Source of the DNA: an uncultured Alphaproteobacteria bacterium
GTDB taxonomy: Bacteria; Pseudomonadota; Alphaproteobacteria; Rhodobacterales; Rhodobacteraceae
Assembly: GCA_902600895.1 (NCBI GenBank)
Contig: CACKLF010000009.1
Coordinates: forward strand, 1 to 50,013
Length of the DNA stretch: 50,013 nucleotides
Direction: 5' to 3'
Position numbers and translations under genes: made by a program. This document shows positions 8,413-17,286 of this stretch, in pieces (the first letter of the stretch is position 1; the number at the start of each line of letters is the position of its first letter). Under the pieces are notes generated by a model. It saw only the letters and a list, made by a program, of their open reading frames with translations. It was not told the origin of the DNA and made no database searches.

Positions 8413-8868
8413 TTGAAACTTATTTTAATTCAACCAGGATATTTTTCTCATTTACTTAAAGATGATCCTGTGAGGCCTCATCTATCTGAAAATTTCAGGT
8501 TGTCGGGCAATAGATTATGTCTTGCGCTCGTATGTGGTAATATTAAACAAGCTGCAGTTTGCGTTGCACTGACTTGTAAAGTTCCTAAAAATGAAATTGA
8601 ATTAGAACGATTCTCAGCTGGCAGCCAAGGTGATAAAAATCCGATAGCCATATTCTACACTATTTGGAGCTATAAGAAAGGTTTTGGTAGGAAAATATTA
8701 TTTGAGGCTGTTAAGTGGCTTAGCACGAATAAAACTCATGTCAAACGTATAGTTACCCTAAGTCCAAAAAATAATGTAGCGAGAAACTTTCATACAAAGA
8801 ATGGAGCAATAGAACTGAGTGTAAATAAAGATTCAGTGAACTTTGAGTACCTCATAGAACATAGATGA
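8413..8868 (+). CDS. GNAT-fold acetyltransferase-like protein, 151 aa
   Basis: The central part reads like a GNAT acyl-CoA-binding core: a strand ending AVCVALT, a strand IAIFYTIWSYKKGFGRKILFEAVKWL (with the turn G-F-G-R-K in place of the usual Q/RxxGxG/A), then VKRIVTLSPKNNVARNFHTKNGA, matching the strand-helix that ends with the ageing 'FYxKxGF' motif. The N-terminus has LLKDDPVRPHL. The start is a TTG at 8413 with only a weak GGAT upstream, so the exact start is uncertain. The substrate is unknown. From memory, similar proteins occur in marine bacteria and phages, which would suit an accessory region; this has not been checked. Confidence 0.6.
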   Translation: MKLILIQPGYFSHLLKDDPVRPHLSENFRLSGNRLCLALVCGNIKQAAVCVALTCKVPKNEIELERFSAGSQGDKNPIAIFYTIWSYKKGFGRKILFEAVKWLSTNKTHVKRIVTLSPKNNVARNFHTKNGAIELSVNKDSVNFEYLIEHR

Positions 8869-9449
8869 TTAAATAACCTTTCATTCGTCAGCCTAACAGG
8901 CTTTAAACCTATAACTTGGATACGTGATCCATGTTCTGGGTTCTGGTTTAAAAAAATTATGTTCTGATATTTCCAATGGTTACAAATGGGTTAAATAAAT
9001 ACGTACGTTGCGGTAATTTTTACATCTGCGTATAATCAAATTCTATCGGGTAGAATAATCATATGGAACAGTTTAATACTTATGTGGACATAATTTTCTG
9101 GTATTGCGTGGACCTTCTTAAAATGTGAGGCAACTCGACAAGATTAGGGTAAAATCTTATCGATATAATTATCTTCGTTTTTTTTCAGCTTTTCTTATTG
9201 CACTCTTTTTTTATTTTATTGATCAGAGAAAATCAAGATACTGGAGATTAAGGAGAATGGTGGATAGCCATGCCTCAATAGAGACTGATTAGGATTTTCC
9301 TCAATTTTGAAATTAAATTCGAATATGTTTTCGGTGTATTGACTTATAGTTGTGCCAACACCAGATAAATTATTAATGATAGTATTAAAGGTTTTAATTT
9401 TGTTGTAGAATGGGTTGATCTCGAGCTTACATTGTAATACCAATTACAA
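8869..9449. other. 581-base stretch with only a decayed ORF
   Basis: No intact gene is seen. It contains the possible pseudogene at 9063-9251. The rest is AT-rich and has no ORF with a convincing ribosome binding site on either strand. Confidence 0.4.
9063..9251 (+). pseudogene. possible decayed small membrane protein gene
   Basis: Reading from the ATG at 9063 in one frame gives a hydrophobic start (TYVDIIFWYCVDLLKM), a TGA at 9126, a short polar stretch, a TAA at 9150, and then a strongly hydrophobic segment (IDIIIFVFFQLFLLHSFFILL) ending in a charged tail and a stop at 9249. Two membrane segments joined in one frame by a loop with two stops suggest a small two-helix membrane protein gene that has decayed. 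Alternatively the hydrophobicity is chance in T-rich DNA. Confidence 0.3.
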
Positions 9450-10316
9450 GTGGATAAGATCTTCTTACTAAACAGACGCTCACTTTTATTTAAATTAGCC
9501 GTAGGTCTCTTGCTAGTAGCATTTAACAATACTGCATTAGCACACTATCACTTCGGCTTCCTTTCAGGTTTTAACGAATACGCTAAACTCCATGGTTATG
9601 ATAACCTTTCTGGTTATATAAAACAAAAAAGTAGGTGTGTTGATTTAGTTCATGATGCCATGTCGAAGGTAGAGTCAGAGAAAAATGTGCTAGAAGTTAT
9701 TGCGCCAGTGGGTTACCACTGGATGAAAAACAAAGGACAATATGAACTGATGAAAAATCCTTATGGTGGATACTCACCCCATAAAGATTCGAGTATTAAG
9801 GCAAAGATAAAAATCTTTTCGACCAATATAAAAGGTTATTCAAGGGAGACCAGTGAATATCAATACTCAGAAGAAACAACTAAAATAGAAAAAATTTTAG
9901 TTTCTCCACCAAATGGATACCATTGGATGAGAGTTGGTGAAAATTATGAGTTAATGAAGAATCCTTACAGTGGATACTCTCCTCACCAAAATTCGTCTCT
10001 TAAAGCAGGGTTCAAGTTATTTTCTCCAAAACAATATTATGCTCAAAAACAGAAGGTAGAAAATGAACAAACTATTATGAGTATGTTAGAGAAGAAAATT
10101 TTCGATCTAAATCAAAAAATAATAGATAATAATTTAGACACGATAAGCATGGCTATTAAAAGTATTGACAAAAATGTGTGGTCAAAAGACAGATGCTCTT
10201 TTTCAATGCTGATAAATATTGAACAGCTAGCACCATTCTTGGAGGAGGTTTTAATGGAGTCAAAAAAGGAAGGCACTGGTACGCAACGCGAAAAGAAAAG
10301 TTCTTATGGTTACTGA
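9450..10316 (+). CDS. exported protein with two GYHWM repeats, hypothetical, 288 aa
   Basis: Not recognised. A signal peptide is likely (RRSLLFKLAVGLLLVAF up to the cleavage-like site ALA, residues about 9-31). Two repeats of about 45 residues follow, one near residues 86-130 (PVGYHWMKNKGQYELMKNPY, then GGYSPH) and one near 150-192 (PNGYHWMRVGENYELMKNPY, then SGYSPH). Each continues into SS-x-KA and ends in K-x-FS. The C-terminal third is charged and helical. The start is a GTG with a weak ribosome binding site. The end overlaps the convergent cyclase gene by 7 nt. Confidence 0.6.
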   Translation: MDKIFLLNRRSLLFKLAVGLLLVAFNNTALAHYHFGFLSGFNEYAKLHGYDNLSGYIKQKSRCVDLVHDAMSKVESEKNVLEVIAPVGYHWMKNKGQYELMKNPYGGYSPHKDSSIKAKIKIFSTNIKGYSRETSEYQYSEETTKIEKILVSPPNGYHWMRVGENYELMKNPYSGYSPHQNSSLKAGFKLFSPKQYYAQKQKVENEQTIMSMLEKKIFDLNQKIIDNNLDTISMAIKSIDKNVWSKDRCSFSMLINIEQLAPFLEEVLMESKKEGTGTQREKKSSYGY

Positions 10317-12004
10317 GTTTTGTAACTTGCGTGATGTGATGCTTTCTCCAAAATTAGTGCTTGCATCAAATCTTTTTTTCCTCTGATTTGAACAGATACT
10401 TTGGTAAAATGCTCTAATTTAACTTTAGCTGCATCCCCCAATGCTTTAGATATAATTAACTCACATTTGTGTTCTTTAGTGAGTTGCTCTAATCGACTGG
10501 CTACATTAACGGTATCGCCTATTGCTGTTTCAGAACTAGATTCGCCATAACCCATTTGACCAACTATAGCATTTCCCATGTGAATACCGATACCAATTCG
10601 AAGGTCATTTTCAATCTCACTCTGTAACTCAATATTCAGTTTTTCTAAACTTTTAGAAATGTCAGCAGCAGCATTTATTGAATTCTTACATGCTTCTGAA
10701 AGATCATTTTGGTCATTAAAAATCGCCATCACTCCATCTCCAATGAATTTATCAACTTTTCCATTGTTAGCCTCAATGGCCTGTACCACGAACCTAAAAT
10801 ATTTATTTAGAATATAGACAACGTCGTATGGTAGCTTGTGGTCGGAAAGTTGAGTGAACCCTCTGAGATCAGTAAAAAGAACCACTATCCTAGACTCCGT
10901 TCCAGCCATCCTTGATTGTGTTTGAAAACGAATGTTGTCTGTTTCCTGTTTGGATAAACTAATCAAAGGAATAACCTTTATATCTTTTTTTATCCGGAGT
11001 TGACAAGCTAACCGAACGTTTTCATCAAATTTTAATCTATCTATCACTCTTTTTTCTATTTGATTAGGGGGTGGTAGATCCCTGATATCTGACAAAATTT
11101 TTATGCGACAAGTAGTACAGCGTCCCCTCCCCCCACAAACTGATTCATGATTTAAGCTTGCCTGTTGACTCGCTTCAAGGATCGAAGTCCCTTTTGAAAC
11201 AAACGCAACTTTTCCATTGGGATATATTACTTTCAAACCTCTTCGGGATCTTGTCCAAAGAAAGCGAGCAAAGTAAAATGAAAGTATAGAAACTAATACA
11301 AGTGGGAAAATTTGGAATTGTCCCAAGTTTGACATTCTGAGGATTTCTTTCCCAATTTCATCTGAATATTTGGAATTTACTAAGGTTTCTAAAATAAACT
11401 CTACATTCAGCGAAGCTTTGCCTCTTGCTTCCATTCCAGCAGAATAATAACCTAGAAGAGCTAACGTTGGGAACAGCCAGTAAAATGCGAATACAAGGCG
11501 CTTGTTATAAATATATAGCTGTCTAAATTGTAGCAACCCATGAATGCCTATTGCTGCATGAACCCATACTAAAATTAACATAACAGTTAGGCTAGCAACC
11601 CCAAGTGGATCAAAAATCCAAGTAGCTACAACCATGAAGTGATAATTATCTGATAGATTTAGAACTCTTGAACCATAAAGTGTCATTGCCAAGTGAGACG
11701 CAAGAAAAAATGGAATCAAAACTGCTGATATATTTCGCACCCACTCCTTCAGAGTCAGCTTTGTAGTTCTCCTTTTGCATATTGCATAAATACCCATCAG
11801 CACATGCACAATTAGAGCACCATATAATGTATATGCGATTGCAGTATTTCTCCAAAATGTTAGAAATACTATTCTACCGGCCTCCATTGCTGACAGAGAA
11901 ATTATTCCCATAGAGTGATTAGCCAAATGCGTTATCACATAGACAAAAAGAATTATTCCTGAAAAAATTCTCAAATACCTTATTGTTATGTTTAAATCTA
12001 ACAT
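10310..12004 (-). CDS. membrane-anchored adenylate cyclase with a 2Fe-2S ferredoxin domain, 564 aa
   Basis: Three modules. (1) Residues 1-250 are about six membrane helices with in-membrane histidines at H26, H30, H67, H104, H149 and H155, resembling a b-type cytochrome subunit. (2) Residues about 256-350 are a plant-type ferredoxin domain with C290-x5-C296-x2-C299 and C334 for a 2Fe-2S cluster. (3) Residues about 370-530 are a class III cyclase with metal aspartates D379 (LFTDLRGFT) and D423 (FIGDGVMAIF), the adenine-type lysine in VDKF, and GDTVNVASRLE. It probably makes cAMP in response to electron flow or redox state at the inner membrane; that input is inferred. Cyclases with a ferredoxin domain are known in alphaproteobacteria. 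Confidence 0.85.
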   Translation of the reverse strand: MLDLNITIRYLRIFSGIILFVYVITHLANHSMGIISLSAMEAGRIVFLTFWRNTAIAYTLYGALIVHVLMGIYAICKRRTTKLTLKEWVRNISAVLIPFFLASHLAMTLYGSRVLNLSDNYHFMVVATWIFDPLGVASLTVMLILVWVHAAIGIHGLLQFRQLYIYNKRLVFAFYWLFPTLALLGYYSAGMEARGKASLNVEFILETLVNSKYSDEIGKEILRMSNLGQFQIFPLVLVSILSFYFARFLWTRSRRGLKVIYPNGKVAFVSKGTSILEASQQASLNHESVCGGRGRCTTCRIKILSDIRDLPPPNQIEKRVIDRLKFDENVRLACQLRIKKDIKVIPLISLSKQETDNIRFQTQSRMAGTESRIVVLFTDLRGFTQLSDHKLPYDVVYILNKYFRFVVQAIEANNGKVDKFIGDGVMAIFNDQNDLSEACKNSINAAADISKSLEKLNIELQSEIENDLRIGIGIHMGNAIVGQMGYGESSSETAIGDTVNVASRLEQLTKEHKCELIISKALGDAAKVKLEHFTKVSVQIRGKKDLMQALILEKASHHASYKTQ

Positions 12005-12496
12005 TTAATTCTTCTCTATTGAACGATTAGAAACACTAGGAGTTTTGCACGACCGTTGGTTTTAATAAAAACACTTACCTTTTTTATTAAATATGGAGCC
12101 ACCATACTTTTTATCAAATGAGCGTTTAGTGGAAACCAGTAATACATGCTTCCCAACATTAAACGATTCTTTTGCAGGTTAACAAGGCTTTAATTTCTTT
12201 GATTAAAAGTCAGTTTTTTTGTTAAGGATCACCGATTATAATGTTTTAGATTAGACGAGATGATATCCCTACGATTTGTGAGTTTAAATTTTTTCCCCAA
12301 CACTTTTACCTCACGATCAAAAATATCAAAAAATTAGATAAGAGTTTTATTTGCTCCAAACTATAAATATTGCCTTAAAGGACACTTAAGATGGCTATAA
12401 ACAAGCGATATGGCATGCCAAAGCAAGAAAAACTATTTATTAAGAGGGAAACAAGACTAATTACACAAAGAGATAGTACAACTGAAATCAATTTTT
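12005..12496. other. 492-base intergenic stretch
   Basis: Lies between the start of the membrane cyclase and the 3' end of mocA, so it should hold the cyclase promoter. A 53-codon ORF (12391-12552, + strand, AAAGGA upstream) runs into the 3' end of mocA and is not supported. No RNA gene or clear hairpin terminator was recognised. Confidence 0.4.
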
Positions 12497-13138
12497 TTAA
12501 AGTTTTGAATTGTTCTTTCTACCCATTTTCCATAATTCGAGTGCCTCTATAGTATCAATATCGTTAACTATACAGTCAGTAGAAAAGTCAATTCTATTTA
12601 TTTTTTCCTCATACTTATTAAGTAGTGATCGCCCACCTATTTCTCCAGATAAATTTTTAATTTCTGGTAAGAAATTCCTTCCCCATATTAGGGGATTACC
12701 CCGTTGTCTGTTAAATTCAGGAACTGTTATTCTATTCGCTGGGTCAAGCGTATTAATATGAGCTTCTAGAAGTTGATTGAAGTGAAACTTTTTAACACCT
12801 GGAAGATCTGCCAACATAATTAAAACGTTGGATTTAAGATCACTAAAGGTTTTAGCTATTAGACTTATTGATGTACCCTGACCTTCATGCCAACTTTTAT
12901 TTTCAATTAATGTCAAAGGCAAACCCTCCAATGCTCCAGCAACCTTTTTAGCCTGAAATCCAAGCACCACTGCACAATATTTCAAGTCGCTTTGTATCAT
13001 TTCAATGGCAATTTTTCGCACCATAGGCATCCCTTCAATTTCACAGAGCAGTTTATTAATATTACCCATTCTCTTCGAACAACCTGCTGCAAGGAGGCCT
13101 CCTGCAGTCTCATGATATTCACATTGCCTAACTTTCAT
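12497..13138 (-). CDS. mocA: molybdenum cofactor nucleotidyltransferase, MocA/MobA-like
   Basis: An NTP-transferase fold protein that attaches CMP (MocA) or GMP (MobA) to molybdopterin. The N-terminal nucleotide-binding signature is GGLLAAGCSKRMG, followed by NKLL, the metal-binding MLADLPG near residue 110, and RGNPLIWG. MocA is preferred because it is paired with XdhC, the chaperone of xanthine dehydrogenase-family molybdoenzymes that carry the CMP or sulfurated cofactor. It overlaps xdhC by 11 nt (start ATG inside the end of xdhC), so the two are coupled. No molybdoenzyme structural gene lies in the window. Confidence 0.85.
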   Translation of the reverse strand: MKVRQCEYHETAGGLLAAGCSKRMGNINKLLCEIEGMPMVRKIAIEMIQSDLKYCAVVLGFQAKKVAGALEGLPLTLIENKSWHEGQGTSISLIAKTFSDLKSNVLIMLADLPGVKKFHFNQLLEAHINTLDPANRITVPEFNRQRGNPLIWGRNFLPEIKNLSGEIGGRSLLNKYEEKINRIDFSTDCIVNDIDTIEALELWKMGRKNNSKL

Positions 13139-14093
13139 AACTTAAATTTCTTCTTATTTTGATCAGATAGGCCAGAATTGAGACTGCAATTTCAGCAGGT
13201 GTCTTGGCACCAATTGCCAACCCTGCCGGAGAGTTAATATAATTTAGCTGGTTTGTAGAAAAGCCTTCTTTCATGAGCCTATCTCGTCTTTTAAAATTTG
13301 TTACTTTACTTCCTAAGCAGGAAATAGTTGAAATTTTTTTTTGCAATGCAAAGCATATCGCCGAGTCATCTATTTTTGGATTATGGGTAAGAGTAATAAG
13401 AGAGTCATTTTCAGATAGTTTTTTGCTCTCTAGCACTTCATCTGGCCAGTCAATGTAGAACTCAACTCCATGGAACCTCCTTTTGGTCGCAAACTGACTT
13501 CTGGGGTCAATTACAATCACCTCATAACCAACATCCATAGCCATTGGGACTAAATTCTGTGCAATTTGAACTGCTCCTATAATGAAAACTCTTGGCTTTG
13601 GAATAATGGTGAACTGAAAAATTTTGGTCACAGCTTTAGAAGTGAGTTTATCTGTCCTACGCACTTTCCCTTCTTTAACTGTTCCATTTATAAAGTCACA
13701 TTCTATCCATATTTTTTTTCTCATGGCGAGTGATCTTTTCACCTTACTAAAAAGATTTTTTTGAAATCCATGATATGAACATACAAAAACGCTTATTTCT
13801 CCCCCACACGAAAGCCCAGCAGACCATGCCACTTCATCAGCTACACCAAAATTTAAAACTTGCGCCTTACCAGTTTCAATAGCACCTAATGCAGCATGAA
13901 AGACTTCTCCCTCCACACAACCTCCTGAAACTGAACCTACAATATGCCCATTATCTTCAATCAACATCGCACTTCCCACTTGGCGAGGAGATGATCCCCA
14001 GGTATCTACCACGATAGCTAAGGCGAAAGGATTTTTATTTCTTTCTAATTTAACTGCTGCCTCAACAACTTGAATATCAGCTTCGACTTCCAC
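13128..14093 (-). CDS. XdhC/CoxI family molybdoenzyme maturation protein
   Basis: A cytosolic chaperone that supports sulfuration and insertion of molybdenum cofactor into xanthine dehydrogenase or CO dehydrogenase-type enzymes. The N-terminal XdhC/CoxI domain has VDTWGSSPRQVGSAMLI and SGGCVEGEV, with the conserved cysteines in GGCVEG and LSCGGEI. The C-terminal Rossmann domain starts near residue 165 (VFIIGAVQIAQ) and includes ITLTHNPKIDDSA and PAGLAIGAKTPAEIAVSI. The GTG start at 14093 has GGAG about 10 nt upstream. It forms an operon with mocA. Confidence 0.9.
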   Translation of the reverse strand: MEVEADIQVVEAAVKLERNKNPFALAIVVDTWGSSPRQVGSAMLIEDNGHIVGSVSGGCVEGEVFHAALGAIETGKAQVLNFGVADEVAWSAGLSCGGEISVFVCSYHGFQKNLFSKVKRSLAMRKKIWIECDFINGTVKEGKVRRTDKLTSKAVTKIFQFTIIPKPRVFIIGAVQIAQNLVPMAMDVGYEVIVIDPRSQFATKRRFHGVEFYIDWPDEVLESKKLSENDSLITLTHNPKIDDSAICFALQKKISTISCLGSKVTNFKRRDRLMKEGFSTNQLNYINSPAGLAIGAKTPAEIAVSILAYLIKIRRNLSYES

Positions 14094-14167
14094 GAACTGC
14101 TACTCCATTTCTTATTTTATTCTTCTCAGGTAATTTGCTCACATTAAAAATGTACGAGCGAAAAAAA

Positions 14168-14479
14168 TTAGTGTGTCCAAGCAGTTTTCCTTTTAAACGA
14201 AAAGTTTTCCCCATAGCCACCTTTTCTAATTATGTGCTTCCGTTCTCTAGCTTCTTCAACTTTATACGGTAGTCCGATACTTTCTGCATATTTTATGGCT
14301 GCCTCCTTTGACTCAAAATCTATTGAAACCAGACGTTGCATGTCTTCTGAACCTACCCAACCCATAGTCGGGTCAATAAACTTCCTTGATGACTTTTCGT
14401 ACTCTAAACGCCATTTTTTTGTGTTTGCAAATCCCGATTGCATAGAAGTTTTGGAGGGCCTATATATTCTGATCGTCAT
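14168..14479 (-). CDS. NDUFS4-like accessory subunit of respiratory complex I
   Basis: ETC complex I subunit conserved-region family (homologous to the mitochondrial 18-kDa NDUFS4), which docks on the NADH dehydrogenase arm of complex I at the inner membrane. The family start IYRPSKTSMQSG, the KKWRLEYE segment, DPTMGWVGSEDM, then F-x-SKEAAIKYAESIGLPY are all visible. The usual homologue start fits the ATG at 14479; the ORF extends to 14494 without a better ribosome binding site. This subunit is characteristic of alphaproteobacteria and mitochondria. Confidence 0.9.
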   Translation of the reverse strand: MTIRIYRPSKTSMQSGFANTKKWRLEYEKSSRKFIDPTMGWVGSEDMQRLVSIDFESKEAAIKYAESIGLPYKVEEARERKHIIRKGGYGENFSFKRKTAWTH

Positions 14480-14606
14480 TTCCAATAACACCATATTACT
14501 AATTACAATTGAAATATAGAGTACACCTTTAAATTGGAAAAGAAAAATTTATATTTCGTCTACAGTATTGTAGTCAAATGAGTGTCCCATAGAAAGTTTG
14601 CCAAGT

Positions 14607-16775
14607 ATGGATAGTTTAAATCGTTTAAATAAAACCGAGGGTGGAAAAAAATTTGTACTTGAATCAGAGTTCAAACCAGCTGGAGATCAACCCCAAGCAA
14701 TTGAAGAACTACTAGAAGGTCTTAAATCGTCTGAAAGAAATCAAGTTTTACTTGGAGCTACTGGAACAGGCAAAACATTCACTATGGCAAAGATCGTTGA
14801 GCATACTCAAAGACCAGCTATTGTTTTAGCTCCAAACAAAACCTTAGCAGCACAACTTTATGGAGAGTTTAAAAATTTTTTTCCATCAAATGCTGTAGAA
14901 TATTTTGTTTCCTATTATGATTATTATCAACCAGAAGCCTATGTACCTCGCTCCGATACTTATATTGAAAAAGAGGCACAAATAAATGAGCAAATAGATA
15001 GAATGCGCCATTCAGCGACACGATCGCTTTTGGAGAGAGATGATGTTTTGATTGTAGCATCTGTATCATGTATTTACGGAATTGGGTCAGTGGAAACCTA
15101 CACCGAAATGATAAGAAATTATAAGGTAGGAGAAAATTATGCCCAAAGTAAAATTTTGAAAGATTTTGTGGAGTTACAATATCGCAGAAATGACCAGGGC
15201 TTCTCTCGTGGAAACTTTCGCGTGCGGGGCGATACTTTAGAAATTTGGCCAGCACATTTGGAAGATCGTGCGTGGCGTATGTCATTTTTTGGAGATGAAC
15301 TAGAAAAGATTAAGGAAATCGATCCCCTAACTGGTGAAAATATTGCATCTCTTAATCATGTAAGGATTTACGCTAACTCTCATTATGTAACGCCCGGTCC
15401 AACTTTAAAGCAAGCCATTAAAGCAATAAGAATTGAACTAAGTCAAACCATTAAAAGATTTGAAACTGAAGGAAAACTTTTAGAGGCTCAACGATTGGAG
15501 CAAAGAACAAATTTTGACCTTGAGCTACTTGAAGCTACCGGAATTTGTAGCGGAATAGAGAATTATTCAAGGTTTCTAACAGGCCGTAACCCTGGCGAAC
15601 CACCTCCCACATTATTTGAGTATATACCAAACAATGCGATAGTATTTGCCGATGAAAGCCATGTATCCATTCCTCAGTTAGGAGGAATGTATAGGGGCGA
15701 CTATAAAAGAAAATCAACTCTTGCTGAACACGGCTTTAGATTGCCCTCATGCACTGATAATCGCCCCTTAAAATTTGAAGAATGGGATCGAATGCGACCC
15801 CAGTCAATATTCGTCTCTGCTACACCTGGAAGCTGGGAGTTAAACGCCTCACAAGGAATATTTACTGAACAAATAATAAGGCCAACTGGTCTCGTTGATC
15901 CACATGTGGAGATTAGACCAATCAAGAGCCAAGTTGATGATCTATTGCATGAAATACGAAAAGTATCACAATTAGGACATAGAATACTTGTTACAGTTCT
16001 AACAAAAAAAATGGCAGAAGATCTCACAGAATATTTTCATGAGAATGAAATAAGAGTGCGATATATGCATTCAGATATTGATACTCTTGAAAGAATTGAA
16101 ATCCTTAGAGATTTGCGCTTAGGTGCGTTTGATGTGTTAGTTGGTATAAACCTTCTCAGGGAGGGACTTGATATCCCGGAGTGTGGACTTGTAGCGGTGT
16201 TAGATGCAGATAAAGAAGGTTTTCTACGATCCGAAACATCTCTGATTCAAACAATCGGGCGAGCAGCTAGAAATGCTGATGGAAGAGTTATTCTATATGC
16301 AGATCTAAAAACAAAGAGTATAGAAAGTGCTATTTTAGAAACAGACCGACGAAGAGAGAAACAAATTAATTATAATAGAGAAAATAATATAACTCCTGAG
16401 ACAATAAAGAAGAATGTCAATGATGTTTTAGAGGGTGTTTTTGGAGCTGATACCGATCTTGCACGTATCACGGCTTCAGTAAAGGACAGTTTTCCACCCG
16501 GTGAGAATCTTGAAAAGCATCTAAAGGGCCTAAGAAAAAGAATGTTTGATCTTGCTGAAAATCTTGACTTTGAGGAGGCTGCCAATATTAGGGATGAAAT
16601 CAAAAGACTTGAAAACGTAGAATTAGAGATTGGGCTTGATCCATTTATTAGGCAACGAAAGCTTGAAACGCTCACTGAAGAAAAGCGGGAGATTAGTAAG
16701 CACGTACAGGTATCACGTTCCAAAGGTGGAGCCGCTGGGACCCGTGTTATTAGAGGAAAAATAGTAAAGAAGTAA
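14607..16775 (+). CDS. uvrB: UvrABC excinuclease subunit B
   Basis: The damage-verifying helicase-like subunit of nucleotide excision repair. Seen in order: the N-terminal FKPAGDQPQAI, Walker A GATGTGKT at about residue 55, the beta-hairpin SYYDYYQPEAYVP that threads DNA, DESH (FADESHVSIPQL), helicase motifs V/VI (GINLLREGLDIPE and QTIGRAARN), and the C-terminal UVR motif near residues 640-670 (FEEAANIRDEIK) that binds UvrC. The ATG at 14607 is chosen; a TTG at 14598 in the same frame is only 2 nt from the AGAAAG, which fits the ATG better. The stop is 3 nt from that of the convergent next gene. Confidence 0.97.
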   Translation: MDSLNRLNKTEGGKKFVLESEFKPAGDQPQAIEELLEGLKSSERNQVLLGATGTGKTFTMAKIVEHTQRPAIVLAPNKTLAAQLYGEFKNFFPSNAVEYFVSYYDYYQPEAYVPRSDTYIEKEAQINEQIDRMRHSATRSLLERDDVLIVASVSCIYGIGSVETYTEMIRNYKVGENYAQSKILKDFVELQYRRNDQGFSRGNFRVRGDTLEIWPAHLEDRAWRMSFFGDELEKIKEIDPLTGENIASLNHVRIYANSHYVTPGPTLKQAIKAIRIELSQTIKRFETEGKLLEAQRLEQRTNFDLELLEATGICSGIENYSRFLTGRNPGEPPPTLFEYIPNNAIVFADESHVSIPQLGGMYRGDYKRKSTLAEHGFRLPSCTDNRPLKFEEWDRMRPQSIFVSATPGSWELNASQGIFTEQIIRPTGLVDPHVEIRPIKSQVDDLLHEIRKVSQLGHRILVTVLTKKMAEDLTEYFHENEIRVRYMHSDIDTLERIEILRDLRLGAFDVLVGINLLREGLDIPECGLVAVLDADKEGFLRSETSLIQTIGRAARNADGRVILYADLKTKSIESAILETDRRREKQINYNRENNITPETIKKNVNDVLEGVFGADTDLARITASVKDSFPPGENLEKHLKGLRKRMFDLAENLDFEEAANIRDEIKRLENVELEIGLDPFIRQRKLETLTEEKREISKHVQVSRSKGGAAGTRVIRGKIVKK

Positions 16776-16778
16776 TTT

Positions 16779-17219
16779 TTAAGTTCCTACACCACCTGAT
16801 TGAACTAAATAAACGCCATGGATCTTCCAAGTATTATCTGTTTTCAACAAAAGATAATCAAAGAAATACAGATTATCATCAGTATCTGTAAACACTACCC
16901 TTTGAATAACGTTACTTGCGTGATTTCGTTGTTCGACAAATTTATATTTTTCGGGACCCCAAATCATAGGATATGAGCCTTTCACCATGGCCATAAAAAT
17001 TGCAGGAGAAGGAAATTTAGCTTTTATAAAATCGGAAGCAAATGAATAAGCTTCGTCAGGTTCGTTATCCCGAAAAGCTTGGATTTGCATAGAAATGATT
17101 TTGTGTATCGCCTGCAAAGGCGGATTTATTGGTGTATTGTATTCCTTTGACTCTGCAAAAGCAGCATTAACATAAAATACAAAACTGGCAGATAAAATAT
17201 AAGTTAAATGTCTAAACAT
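16779..17219 (-). CDS. exported DUF4864 family protein
   Basis: A small periplasmic protein of unknown function. It has a signal peptide (MFRHLTYILSASFVFYV ending AAFA) and then a single NTF2-like fold domain matching DUF4864: IISMQIQAFRDNEPDEAYSF, FPSPAIFMAMVKGSYPMIWG and the closing strands WKIHGVYLV. The ATG at 17219 is chosen because GGGG lies 6 nt upstream; the ORF can also start at 17231. Nothing suggests a partner gene. Confidence 0.8.
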   Translation of the reverse strand: MFRHLTYILSASFVFYVNAAFAESKEYNTPINPPLQAIHKIISMQIQAFRDNEPDEAYSFASDFIKAKFPSPAIFMAMVKGSYPMIWGPEKYKFVEQRNHASNVIQRVVFTDTDDNLYFFDYLLLKTDNTWKIHGVYLVQSGGVGT

Positions 17220-17286
17220 CAAAAACCCCATATTTGTTTATAGAACTAACACCACCCACATGTATGACGTTTTTGCCCAATTTCAA

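Noticed and set aside
12391-12552. A 53-codon ORF with AAAGGA upstream
   Set aside because: It runs into the 3' end of the convergent mocA gene, has no recognisable features and lacks coding character beyond its first half.
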